Source of the DNA: Chromatiaceae bacterium
GTDB lineage: Bacteria > Pseudomonadota > Gammaproteobacteria > Chromatiales > Chromatiaceae
DNA length: 45,859 nt
Reading direction: 5' to 3'
Assembly: GCA_028277465.1 (NCBI GenBank)
Contig: JANQGF010000022.1
Coordinates: forward strand, 1-45,859
Part shown: positions 16,520 through 25,199 of the stretch, piece after piece
How positions within the stretch are numbered: the stretch's first letter is position 1
Layout: every line of letters begins with the position of its first letter
Position numbers and translations under genes: made by a program
The notes under the pieces: generated by a model
The model's database searches: none
What the model was told of the DNA's origin: nothing
What the model saw: the letters and a program-made list of their open reading frames with translations, nothing else

Positions 16520-18929
16520 CCTTGGCGTTGAGCCAGTTCACCAACCCAGTAGAAGGCGGGGATGACTACAAGCGGCGGACCAAGAACGTTCCGGGTTTCT
16601 TCCATCGCGGACGGATGACCGCACCGGTCATCCCAGGCAGCAGCCTGCGCGGGATGTTGCGCACGATCGTCGAAGTGGCGAGCTATGGCAAGGTCAGCCA
16701 GGTGACAGATCGCGCGCTGATCTATCGCGCCGTTGGCGATACGACCTCATTGGGTGCCTGGTATCGGCAACAGACTCTCGGCCCGAACAAGAAGCTCGCG
16801 GCGGCATTGCACTTCGATTATCCCTCGCTCAATCTCAAAGGCGGCTACCTGTGCCGGCACCAAGGGGATTGGGCGATTCGCCCGGCACGGTGCGATGCGT
16901 CGACCTACGACCAATCGATCATCCGCGTCCCCTTCGATCGGCTTGGTCCGACCTTACAATCGGCTCGACTGGGTCGCCATCAGGTTCATCCTGTCTATGT
17001 CGTGCCGGCACCGCGACGCGACACACCGCGAGGTGATGGCGGTCTGGTGCTGAACATGGCGGAAACCCCCGAATCGATTACGCGACGTGATCCCGCGCGC
17101 CCGACGAGCTCCGATCATGACATGGTACCGGCTTGGCTGATCGAGTCGGGGGTTCTTGGTGGGAAGAAATCTCAATACGCCATCTATGAGCCAGATTCGA
17201 AAGCCAAGCCGATCCCGATTCCACCCAGCCTGTGGGAGCAGTATCTCGAAGACCGTGAGCTCAACCGAGGGGACGGACGCGGATCCCGTGCGCTGGGAAA
17301 GAAGACGGATCTGCTCGAGGGCGACGGCGACCCACTGTTCTATCTGGTCGATCATGAAGACAAGCTCATCTTCTTCGGCCCGACCATGATGTTCCGCCTG
17401 CCCTACCAGAGGTCGCCGAAAGACCTGATCCCCGAGCCTTTGCGCCAACCGCTCGATATCGACTTCGCCGATGCCTTGTTCGGCTATATCCGTCGTGCCG
17501 AGGATTTCCGGCAAGCCGGCAAGGAACGGCCCGAGCAGGGCGATCCGGAATGGGCCTATGCTGGACGCGTATCCGTATCGGATGCAACCCTGGAAGATGG
17601 ACAGTCTGGTGACGATCTTTTCTTGCCAGAGTTGACTCCCCGTATCCTATCGTCTCCCAAGCCAACCGCTTTCCAGCATTATTTGGTGCAGGGCAGGAAT
17701 CCATCATCGCCCATTCGCCGACCTGAAGATCTGATGAGCCTGGATGCGGACTCCGTGGTGCGGACGAACCTAAGCCATTATGATTCGCCAACACCCGACA
17801 TGGATGAACGCCTTCGCGGACAGCATACGGTGCTGCGCGGTACCAAGTTCTATTGGCATCAAGGGCTCCGTACTACCCATCAGTTGGCTCAACCCGGGGA
17901 AATTCCGGAAAGCTCAAGTCAGCACACCCGCATGACCCCGGTGGCACCCCACAAGACTTTCGTCTTCTCGGTGCACTTCGATAATCTCTCGGATGCAGAG
18001 CTCGGTGCACTCTGCTGGGCGCTGCATCCGCGTGGGCACGAGGGTCGGCAATACCGTCATAGTCTTGGCATGGGCAAACCCCTTGGCATGGGTGCCGTTA
18101 AGCTCGAAGCCGAACTGAGGCTGACGAATCGCCGCGAGCGTTACACGCGGCTGCTTGATATCAATCACAATCATTGGGAAAGCGGATCTGGACGTCCGCA
18201 AGATTTATCCGACCCAGCGGTACGTGATGCTCTAGTTGAGCCATTCGAAGACCGTATCCTGAACGACTTAGGCGTGAAAGATTGCGCATCGCTCGCACAC
18301 TTGCGCCGCTTGGGCGCATTGCTCAAATTGATGGATTGGCCTGGCCCGGATCCCGAAAGAAGTCTCGCCTGGGACATCGAACTGGAGGGTTGGCAGCCGT
18401 GGAAAGACCGGCGCGTCCTGCCGCCCACATCGGACATGGCCTTTGGCGATTCTATCAGTCGCACATCAGTGCCAGCCCCTTCTGACTCGAGAGAAGTCCT
18501 CGATTGGCGCGTGGCCCGAGAAAGGGGTGATGCGGAGCCCGTTGTCGAGCCAGGCGAGCATTTCGCAAGCGCGGATGATCTCCGGAACGCACTCGCGAAG
18601 ACAATCGGCCTGACAAGTCATGCAACGAAGCTCAAACCCGAGGATACGCAGACTCCAAATGTGCCAGTCGTGGACCGAGATGCCGAATTGGAAAAAATCG
18701 CTAATTGGAATGAAAATCAGTTGGCGCGCAATCTTGGCCGTGATGGAAACAAGGTCATCAAGGCATTCAGCGGCGCCGAGTCAGAGCTTATTGCTACCCT
18801 TTCCAAGCATCACTCGGAAACACTGCGTTCTTGGCGGGAAAGTCAGGACAAAAGCAAGAGCAAGGCTGCGAGGAATTGGGAGAAATGGCGACGGACGCAC
18901 GGCGGCACTCTCTCCTAGGCGTGGCGCAT

Positions 18930-21900
18930 TCACTCCGAACCCTGATGCCCAACAAGCAAGAGGAAGGCATCCTCCGGGACCGGACGACCGAAGAGGAAGC
19001 CTTGGCAGGCATGGCAGCCGTGGCTGGTGAGAAACTCCAGCTGTGACTGGGTCTCGACGCCTTCGGCGATGACCCTGAGCTTGAGGTTGCGCGCCATGGC
19101 AATGATGGTCGCCGCGATCTCCATGTCGTTCGTGTCCTCGGGGATGTCCTTGACGAAGCTGCGATCGACCTTGAGCTCGTCGATCGGGAAGCGCTTGAGG
19201 TGCGCGAGCGAGGAATAGCCGGTGCCGAAGTCATCGATGGATAGGCGAACCCCGAGGGACTTGAGCGCCTGCAAGAGCTCCACTGCCTGGTCGCCTTGTC
19301 CCATGATCGTGCTCTCGGTCAGCTCCAGCTTGAGCCGATCGGGGGGGAGTTGGGTCTGTTTGAGGATCTCGGCGATCGTCGGCACCAGATCGGGTCGACG
19401 TAACTGGCGGCCAGAGAGGTTGACGGTCATGACCAGGTCAGACAAACCGGCGCCGAGCCAACGCCTGCCTTGGGCACAGGCGGTGCTCAGCACCCACTCG
19501 CCCAACGGGACGATCAGGCCCGTCTCCTCGGCAAGTGGGATGAAGCGACCGGGCAAGATCAGGCCTTCCTCTGGGCAATGCCAGCGCACCAGCGCCTCGC
19601 AGCCGATTAGTCGGCCGGTATCGCTCTCGATCTGTGGCTGGTAGTGCAACACCAGCTCATCGTTGAGCAGTGCTCGACGCAGGCGCGCCTCCAGCGCGAG
19701 ACGCTCGTTGGCGGCGCTCGTCAGGCCTGGCGTGTAGAAACGATAGGTGCTGCGCCCCTCGTTCTTGGCCTTGTACATGGCGACATCGGCGTGCTTGATG
19801 AGGTCGGTCACCGAGCGGCCATCGTTCGGATAGAGGCTGATGCCGATGCTGGCACCGGCGTAGATCTCGGCCCCGCTCGGCAGCGAAAAGGGTCGCTCGA
19901 GCTCGCGTAGCATCGTTTGCGCAACGGTCGCCGCATCCCCCGGGCGCACCAGGTCTTCCACCAGGACCAGAAATTCGTCACCGCCGAGACGGGCGAGGGT
20001 ATCCTCCGCTCGAAGCCGGCTCGTCAGACGCTTGGCCAAGGCCTGTAGCAGTTCGTCGCCGATCGGATGGCCCAGGCTGTCGTTGACGTCCTTGAAGCGG
20101 TCCAAGTCGATGAAGAGCACCGCAACCAGATGGTCTTGGCGGCCGGCCTTCGCGAGCGCATGCTGCAGGCGGGATTCGACGAGGCGACGATTAGGCAGAT
20201 CGGTCAAGGGGTCGTAGTGGACGAGCCGCTCGAGCTGCGCCTGCGATTCCTTGAGCTGACTGATGTCGGTTATCACGCCGACGTAGTGACTCGGCTGCCC
20301 CTGGCCGTCGTAGACGGTGCTGATGTTGAGGATCTCCGGATAGATATCGCCGCTCTTGCGCCGGTTCCAGATCTCGCCCTGCCAATGCCCGTTGGTTTCG
20401 ATGCTCGCCCACATCGCCTGGTAGAAGGCCGGGGCCTGCCTGCTGGAGCGCAGCAGACGGGGGTTGCGTCCCAGGACCTCGCCCTCGCTGTAGCCGGTGA
20501 TGTCCGTGAAGGCGCGGTTGACGGTGAGGATACGGCCGGTCAGATCCGTGACCAGAACACCCTCGCGGGTGCTTTCGAAGACAGCCGCTGCCTGGCGCAG
20601 ACGGGTGTTGGCGCGAACGTGCGCGACCGCGATCCCGGCAATGGACGCGACCTCCTCGAGCAGTTGCTGCTCCTGAGGCGTGGGTGGGCGCGGGTTCCTG
20701 TAGTGGGCCAGCAGGTGCCCGAGCGTCTGTCCTTGGCCGTCCATCAGCGGTAAATCCCAGTCGGGCCCGCACCCAAGCGGCACCGGCTGGGCGGCTGCCT
20801 GGTGATCATCCTGCTCGCACACGATGGTTACGCGCATGTCGGGCAGAATCCTTTCGACTTGGCTCGTAATCTTTCTCAGAATGTCCGCGAGCGAATGCTC
20901 GGCGAGGAGCGCATCCAGCAAGACCATGCGGATCTCGCGCATCTGTTCGGCCAGCCTGGTCTCGGTGATGTCGCGCCAGGCCCCGGTCGCCTCCCGGGCC
21001 GTGCCGGCGGCGGCGTCCGGCGGTTGGATTTCGTCTTGAATCCAGCGCACGCGTCCCTGGCCATCGAGGAATCGATAGATGTGGCTCCAGCACTTGGCGC
21101 CGCCTCGATGGGCCAGCCAGGACAGGGCCCCAGCTCGGTCCTCGGGATAGAGGCGCGCGAGCCACCAGCCAGGTCGTAGCGCCGTAGCGACGCTGTCACC
21201 GAGGAGACCGACGATGTTCTCGCTGATCCAGGTGAGGTCTTTGTTGGCCGTGTCGAGACGGCGCCTGTAGAGGATGACCGGGCTGGTCGCGAGCGCGAGG
21301 TTGAGTTGATCGGAAATGGCGCGGAGATTGGCGCTCTGGCGCGCCAGCTCGGCCTGGCTCCAGGCCTTCTCCAGGGTGGCAGGGAGCTCGTGCAGGTAGC
21401 CTGCGTGCTTGGAGACGTAATCGCTGACCCCGAGGTGGATGGCGCTTGCAGCGACCTCCTCGCTACCATGCCCCGTGACCATGACGATCGGGATATCCAG
21501 GCCGCGCTCGACCCTTAGTGCCTTCACCGCCTCGAGCGCATCGACGCCGGGCAACCGGTAGTCGAGGAGGACCAGGTCGTAGTCGCACGACGTGTCGGGG
21601 TCAGGCGGCAGCCGGGCAAGCACTTGATCCACGTCGCTGAACACGGTGAGACGGATGTACGGGGCATGGCGGGCGAAGTAGCGACGGGTCAGATCGATGT
21701 GGGCGCGATTGTGCTCGGCGTAGAGGACGCGCAAGGTGCGGGCGCGCCGTGCATGTGCCTCGCGGAAGCGCCGCCGGGCGTCCTGCAGGGTGATGGGGAG
21801 GCGGTCGAAGGCGTCGGTTCCTTTGGTGATGTAATCGTCGGCACCGGCCTTCAGGGCCGCGATGGCGGCCTCCTGGTCGCCGGTACCGGTCATGACGACG

Positions 21901-22133
21901 ACGGCGACCGGCAGTCGCCGCTCGCGAATCCAGGTCAACAGCTCGAGCCCGGAGCCATCCGGTAGGTGCAGGTCGATGATCGCGAGGTCGAAGCGCTCAG
22001 CGGGCTGCAGCCGGGCCATCGCATCGACCCGCGTCGAGCAGCGCTCGAGCACGATCTCGGGCGCCCGGCGGACCAGCATCCGATGCGCGAGGTCGGCGTC
22101 GGTCGGGTTGTCCTCGACGTGCAGTACACGCAT
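18930..22133 (-). CDS. REC-REC-PAS-GAF-PAS-GGDEF-EAL cyclic di-GMP protein
   Basis: This 1067-residue cytoplasmic protein probably sets local cyclic di-GMP levels in response to phosphorylation. Domains in order are: REC1 (about 1-125, LAIIDLHLPDGSG acceptor); REC2 (about 133-260, LVLLDYRLPG); PAS (about 270-395); a GAF-like region (about 405-535); PAS (about 545-665, ending TDISQLKESQ); GGDEF (about 675-835, RLGGDEFLVL near 717); and EAL (about 845-1060, EALVRW, ELTEST, DDFGTGYSSL, VIAEGVETQ). Both active-site signatures are intact, so either synthesis or degradation is possible. It is the last gene of the - strand operon, 3 nt after the response regulator. It converges with the cas operon across an 11-bp gap with no visible terminator. 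Confidence 0.93.
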   Translation of the reverse strand: MRVLHVEDNPTDADLAHRMLVRRAPEIVLERCSTRVDAMARLQPAERFDLAIIDLHLPDGSGLELLTWIRERRLPVAVVVMTGTGDQEAAIAALKAGADDYITKGTDAFDRLPITLQDARRRFREAHARRARTLRVLYAEHNRAHIDLTRRYFARHAPYIRLTVFSDVDQVLARLPPDPDTSCDYDLVLLDYRLPGVDALEAVKALRVERGLDIPIVMVTGHGSEEVAASAIHLGVSDYVSKHAGYLHELPATLEKAWSQAELARQSANLRAISDQLNLALATSPVILYRRRLDTANKDLTWISENIVGLLGDSVATALRPGWWLARLYPEDRAGALSWLAHRGGAKCWSHIYRFLDGQGRVRWIQDEIQPPDAAAGTAREATGAWRDITETRLAEQMREIRMVLLDALLAEHSLADILRKITSQVERILPDMRVTIVCEQDDHQAAAQPVPLGCGPDWDLPLMDGQGQTLGHLLAHYRNPRPPTPQEQQLLEEVASIAGIAVAHVRANTRLRQAAAVFESTREGVLVTDLTGRILTVNRAFTDITGYSEGEVLGRNPRLLRSSRQAPAFYQAMWASIETNGHWQGEIWNRRKSGDIYPEILNISTVYDGQGQPSHYVGVITDISQLKESQAQLERLVHYDPLTDLPNRRLVESRLQHALAKAGRQDHLVAVLFIDLDRFKDVNDSLGHPIGDELLQALAKRLTSRLRAEDTLARLGGDEFLVLVEDLVRPGDAATVAQTMLRELERPFSLPSGAEIYAGASIGISLYPNDGRSVTDLIKHADVAMYKAKNEGRSTYRFYTPGLTSAANERLALEARLRRALLNDELVLHYQPQIESDTGRLIGCEALVRWHCPEEGLILPGRFIPLAEETGLIVPLGEWVLSTACAQGRRWLGAGLSDLVMTVNLSGRQLRRPDLVPTIAEILKQTQLPPDRLKLELTESTIMGQGDQAVELLQALKSLGVRLSIDDFGTGYSSLAHLKRFPIDELKVDRSFVKDIPEDTNDMEIAATIIAMARNLKLRVIAEGVETQSQLEFLTSHGCHACQGFLFGRPVPEDAFLLLVGHQGSE

Positions 22134-22136
22134 TGC

Positions 22137-22568
22137 TCACCTCGGCGGCTTGTTGAGCAGGCACCAGTAGAGCTCGATCTGGGCTGCCACCTCCATGAAC
22201 TTGTCGAAGTCCACCGGCTTGACGATGTAGGAGTTGGCGCGCAGCCGGTAGGCCGCCTCGATGTCGCGGTCCTCGCTCGATGAGGTCAACACGACGACCG
22301 GGAGATCCCGGCTGACCGGGTCCTCGCGCAACCGGCGGAGCACCTCGAGCCCGTCGATGCGCGGAAGCTTGAGGTCGAGCAGGACCACCAAGGGTAAGGG
22401 TTCACCGGCCGCCCAGCGCGGGATCCAGTCGAGCACCTCCTGGCCGTCCCGCGCCACCGTGAGTGGATTGACGAGCTTGCGCCGGGCGAAGGCGCGCCGC
22501 GTCAGGTCGAGATCGGCCGGGTTGTCCTCGACCAAGAGGATGGGGCGGGTGCTGGTCTGGGTCGTCAT
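22137..22568 (-). CDS. single-domain response regulator (Rcp1-like)
   Basis: This 143-residue protein is a lone receiver domain. The acidic pocket is ILLVEDNPAD near residue 12, the phospho-acceptor Asp lies in VLLDLKLPRIDG, and the conserved Lys lies in YIVKPVDFDKF. Its start overlaps the stop of the histidine kinase gene (ATGA), so the kinase is its likely partner. It has no output domain. It could relay phosphate to the two-REC GGDEF-EAL protein encoded next. Confidence 0.93.
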   Translation of the reverse strand: MTTQTSTRPILLVEDNPADLDLTRRAFARRKLVNPLTVARDGQEVLDWIPRWAAGEPLPLVVLLDLKLPRIDGLEVLRRLREDPVSRDLPVVVLTSSSEDRDIEAAYRLRANSYIVKPVDFDKFMEVAAQIELYWCLLNKPPR

Positions 22569-24580
22569 TTCGGCAGCTCCAGAAAGAAGGTGGTGCCTTG
22601 ACCGCGCCTGCTCTCGGCCCAGATCCGCCCACCCATGCGGCTCATGGCCTTGCGCACGATGGCCAGGCCGACGCCGGTCCCCGGATAGTCCTCGGCGCGC
22701 TCCAGACGCTGGAAGATCTCGAAGATTCGGTTGCGAAAGCGCATGTCGAAGCCGATCCCTTGATCCTGAATCCGGAGCCGGACCCGATCCTCGTCGGTCT
22801 CGCCGCCGATCGTGACGACCGGCGGCTCGCCGGGTCGGCTGAACTTGAAGGCGTTGTCGAGCAGGTTGCGCAGCACCATGGCCAGGCCGTCTGGGTCAGC
22901 GCGCGCCTCGAGGCCATTGAGGTCCACCTGCACCTGCGCGCCCCGGGTGCTGATCTCCTCTTGGCGCTCGCCGAGGACGCGCGTCACAAGCTCGCCAACA
23001 TCGAGCGAGATGCCCTGCAGGCTACGACGCTCCATCCGCGAGTAGGCGAGCAGGTCCTCGATCAGCTCGCCCATCTGCTCTACGCCTTGGCGTACGTTGC
23101 GCAGAAAGAGTCGGCCTTCAGCGTCGAGCTGCTCCTGGTGATCCTCAAGCAGAAGACGGCTGTAACCGTCGATACCACGTAATGGCGCCTTGAGGTCGTG
23201 CGAGACCATGTAGGTGAAGGTCTCGAGCTCCTTGTTGACGGCCGCCAGCTCGGCGGTACGTGCCTCGACGTGCTCCTCGAGCTCGAGGTTGAGCCGATGC
23301 ACGGCGTCTTCGACCCGTTTGCGCTCGGTCACATCCGTGATCACCGCGACGCGGGCCTGTCGGCCGAGGTAGTCGAGGCCGTGCGAGCGCGCCTCGATCG
23401 TCATGCAAGTACCGTCCTTTCTCAGGTGATGCCACTCGCCGACGTGCGCAAGGCCCGTCAAATCGGCGGCGAGGTCGGTGATCGGCCCCCGTTCCTCGGG
23501 CGGGTAGAGATCGGTGAGGACGAGGGCAAGGGCCTCTTCGCGGCTGTAGCCATAATCGCGGCTGAAGGCCTCGTTGACCGCCAATAGGCGCAGACTGGCC
23601 CGCTCGTAGATCAGCATCGGTGCCGGGCTGAAGTCGAAGAGGTGCCGGTAGCGGGACTCGCTGAGCGCGAGTGCCTGATTGCTTCGCACCAGCTGGAAGG
23701 TCAGGAACGCCGCGGCAAGGCCGAGGACCAGCCCGGTCAGCCGGATGAGCCAGGGAAACATATGGGACGCGCCCCAGCCGCCGACCGGGATCGCCGCCAA
23801 TCGCCAGTGTCCGGCCGGGACCTCGACGTCGAGGGTCACGGCGTCCTCGGCGAAGACCGAAGGATGACCGAAGAACACCGGGCCCTGCGCGCCCGTGCCG
23901 TCGGTGCCCCGGATCGCCAACCGCAGCTCCTCGAGCAGCGCGGGCAGGCCCGCCTCGTGATATAGGGTATCGAGCTCGATGACGGCGGCAACGATCCCCC
24001 AGGGGCGGCGCTCGCCGCCGGTCCCGGTGGACGGCAGGAACACCGGTGCTCTGAGGACGACTCCCATGCCACCCTGCACCAACTGGATGGGGCCGGCGAG
24101 CACCGATTGGCTGCTCTGTATGGCGCGCATCGCCGCGCGCGACTGGGCTGGGTGGCTCTGATAGTCGAGTCCGAGCACCGCCTCGTTGCCGGCGAGCGGG
24201 TAGACGAGAGACACGACCATCCCTGGGGCGCCGACGATGTTGCGCAGGGCGTGGCGCTCGTCGACGACGCCCTTGGCGATGCGAGAGAATTCCTCTTGAT
24301 CGATGTCCGGATCGGCCGAAATCACGGCCGTCAGACTATGTACGAGGAGTAGGTGGGCGTTGATGACACCCTCCAGGCGGGCTCGCAGCGTCGAGAGTTC
24401 GATCAGAACGTGGACATGCTCGTGCTCGATCGCGCGGCCGCGCGCGAGTTGCTCGATGGCCTGCTCTGTGATCAGGAATAGGAGCAAGACCAAGGCCGCT
24501 GCCATCCGAGGGCGGATGGGGTGTCTGGCTTGGCTCGAGTCCTTCTGCATGGTGACGGTACTAGGCTCAATCCTGCACAT
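22565..24580 (-). CDS. CHASE-PAS sensor histidine kinase
   Basis: This membrane-bound kinase has 671 residues. A first membrane segment (about 26-45) is followed by a periplasmic CHASE-like domain (about 80-265) and a second segment (about 275-302). Then come a PAS domain (about 310-425), a short coiled coil, HisKA with VSHDLKAPLRG (His near 458) and an ATPase domain with LLDNAFKF, GIGFDM and GTGVGLAIV. Its ligand is unknown. Kinases of this build followed by an Rcp1-like regulator are common. The start could be 24580 (overlapping the upstream gene) or the ATG at 24550; neither has a clear RBS. Confidence 0.92.
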   Translation of the reverse strand: MCRIEPSTVTMQKDSSQARHPIRPRMAAALVLLLFLITEQAIEQLARGRAIEHEHVHVLIELSTLRARLEGVINAHLLLVHSLTAVISADPDIDQEEFSRIAKGVVDERHALRNIVGAPGMVVSLVYPLAGNEAVLGLDYQSHPAQSRAAMRAIQSSQSVLAGPIQLVQGGMGVVLRAPVFLPSTGTGGERRPWGIVAAVIELDTLYHEAGLPALLEELRLAIRGTDGTGAQGPVFFGHPSVFAEDAVTLDVEVPAGHWRLAAIPVGGWGASHMFPWLIRLTGLVLGLAAAFLTFQLVRSNQALALSESRYRHLFDFSPAPMLIYERASLRLLAVNEAFSRDYGYSREEALALVLTDLYPPEERGPITDLAADLTGLAHVGEWHHLRKDGTCMTIEARSHGLDYLGRQARVAVITDVTERKRVEDAVHRLNLELEEHVEARTAELAAVNKELETFTYMVSHDLKAPLRGIDGYSRLLLEDHQEQLDAEGRLFLRNVRQGVEQMGELIEDLLAYSRMERRSLQGISLDVGELVTRVLGERQEEISTRGAQVQVDLNGLEARADPDGLAMVLRNLLDNAFKFSRPGEPPVVTIGGETDEDRVRLRIQDQGIGFDMRFRNRIFEIFQRLERAEDYPGTGVGLAIVRKAMSRMGGRIWAESRRGQGTTFFLELPK

Positions 24581-25199
24581 AGAAATGACGCCACCGAGTA
24601 CCGCTGACCTGGGCGAGGCCGTCGAGCAGTGACTGGGTCGGCACGGCCTCCCCCGGAAAGACCTCCTCTATAAGGATCAGCCGCCGCCCGAAGCCGCCCT
24701 GCCGCTTCCAGTCCCAACACCAAGGCGGGCTGGTGTCGCCGCAGTGCGGACAGACGACACAGCTCTCTGGCCGAGCCCTCCAGACAGCCGTCCGCGCTCG
24801 CCAATCGGACAGACGACCACGGCAGCCGGAGCAACGCGGCGCCCGGGTGTTGCGCCCGGCGTAGAGGCACGGCTGGGGTGCGAGCGGCGGCAAGCGGACA
24901 TGGCACAGGGCACCGGATGCGCCGGGTCGAGTCTCGATCCGGACCGCGCAACCGGCAAAGGCGACGAGGCTCAGAAAGTCTGGCCCGACCAAGAAGGCAT
25001 CCTCCTGGCCGCCGAGTCGGGCGCCGATGAAACCCATCTGGGTCATGGCCTCCAGAAGGGGACCAGGTCGAGGGCCGGCATGGGGATCGGCGGTCGTCAG
25101 CACCAACCGACCCGTGTGGCCGACGGCAGGAGTCGCGGCAGGATCAGGGACGGTTTCGGTCCCGGTCGGTACGCTGACGCCCGAGGTTTCAGAAGGCAT
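24567..25199 (-). CDS. conserved-looking cysteine-rich protein of unknown function
   Basis: I do not recognise this 210-residue protein. It has a low-complexity N-terminus (about 1-35) and a central region with PLLEAMTQMGFIGARLGG. The C-terminal half has paired cysteines, CSGC near residue 123 and CVVCPHC near 146, spaced as in a zinc ribbon, then SPPWCWDWKR and a final helix. There is no signal peptide or membrane segment. It overlaps the genes on both sides (11 nt with the FimX-like gene, 14 nt with the kinase if that starts at 24580), which supports it being a real gene of the signalling operon. Confidence 0.7.
   Translation of the reverse strand: MPSETSGVSVPTGTETVPDPAATPAVGHTGRLVLTTADPHAGPRPGPLLEAMTQMGFIGARLGGQEDAFLVGPDFLSLVAFAGCAVRIETRPGASGALCHVRLPPLAPQPCLYAGRNTRAPRCSGCRGRLSDWRARTAVWRARPESCVVCPHCGDTSPPWCWDWKRQGGFGRRLILIEEVFPGEAVPTQSLLDGLAQVSGTRWRHFYVQD

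Larger units (their letters stand above)
14617..18918 (+). pseudogene. type III-D RAMP protein, TIGR03986-like, second copy, split by an IS
   Basis: The gene starts at ATG 14617 (ATGA overlap with csx19) with APYNFVPLPERVV, as in the first copy. It is interrupted after codon 77 by the insertion sequence 14849-16510. Removing the IS and one copy of the 9-bp target duplication joins 14617-14848 to 16520-18918 in frame and gives YIRA-PLALSQFTN at the joint, an intact protein of 876 residues. The distal fragment carries GFFHRG, PVIPGSSLRGMLR, SPKPTAFQHYLVQ and LGMGKPLGMGAV. No RBS is seen for a restart at TTG 16522 or ATG 16615, so the product is probably lost or truncated. The insertion is recent, since no frameshift or stop has accumulated in either half. 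Confidence 0.9.
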
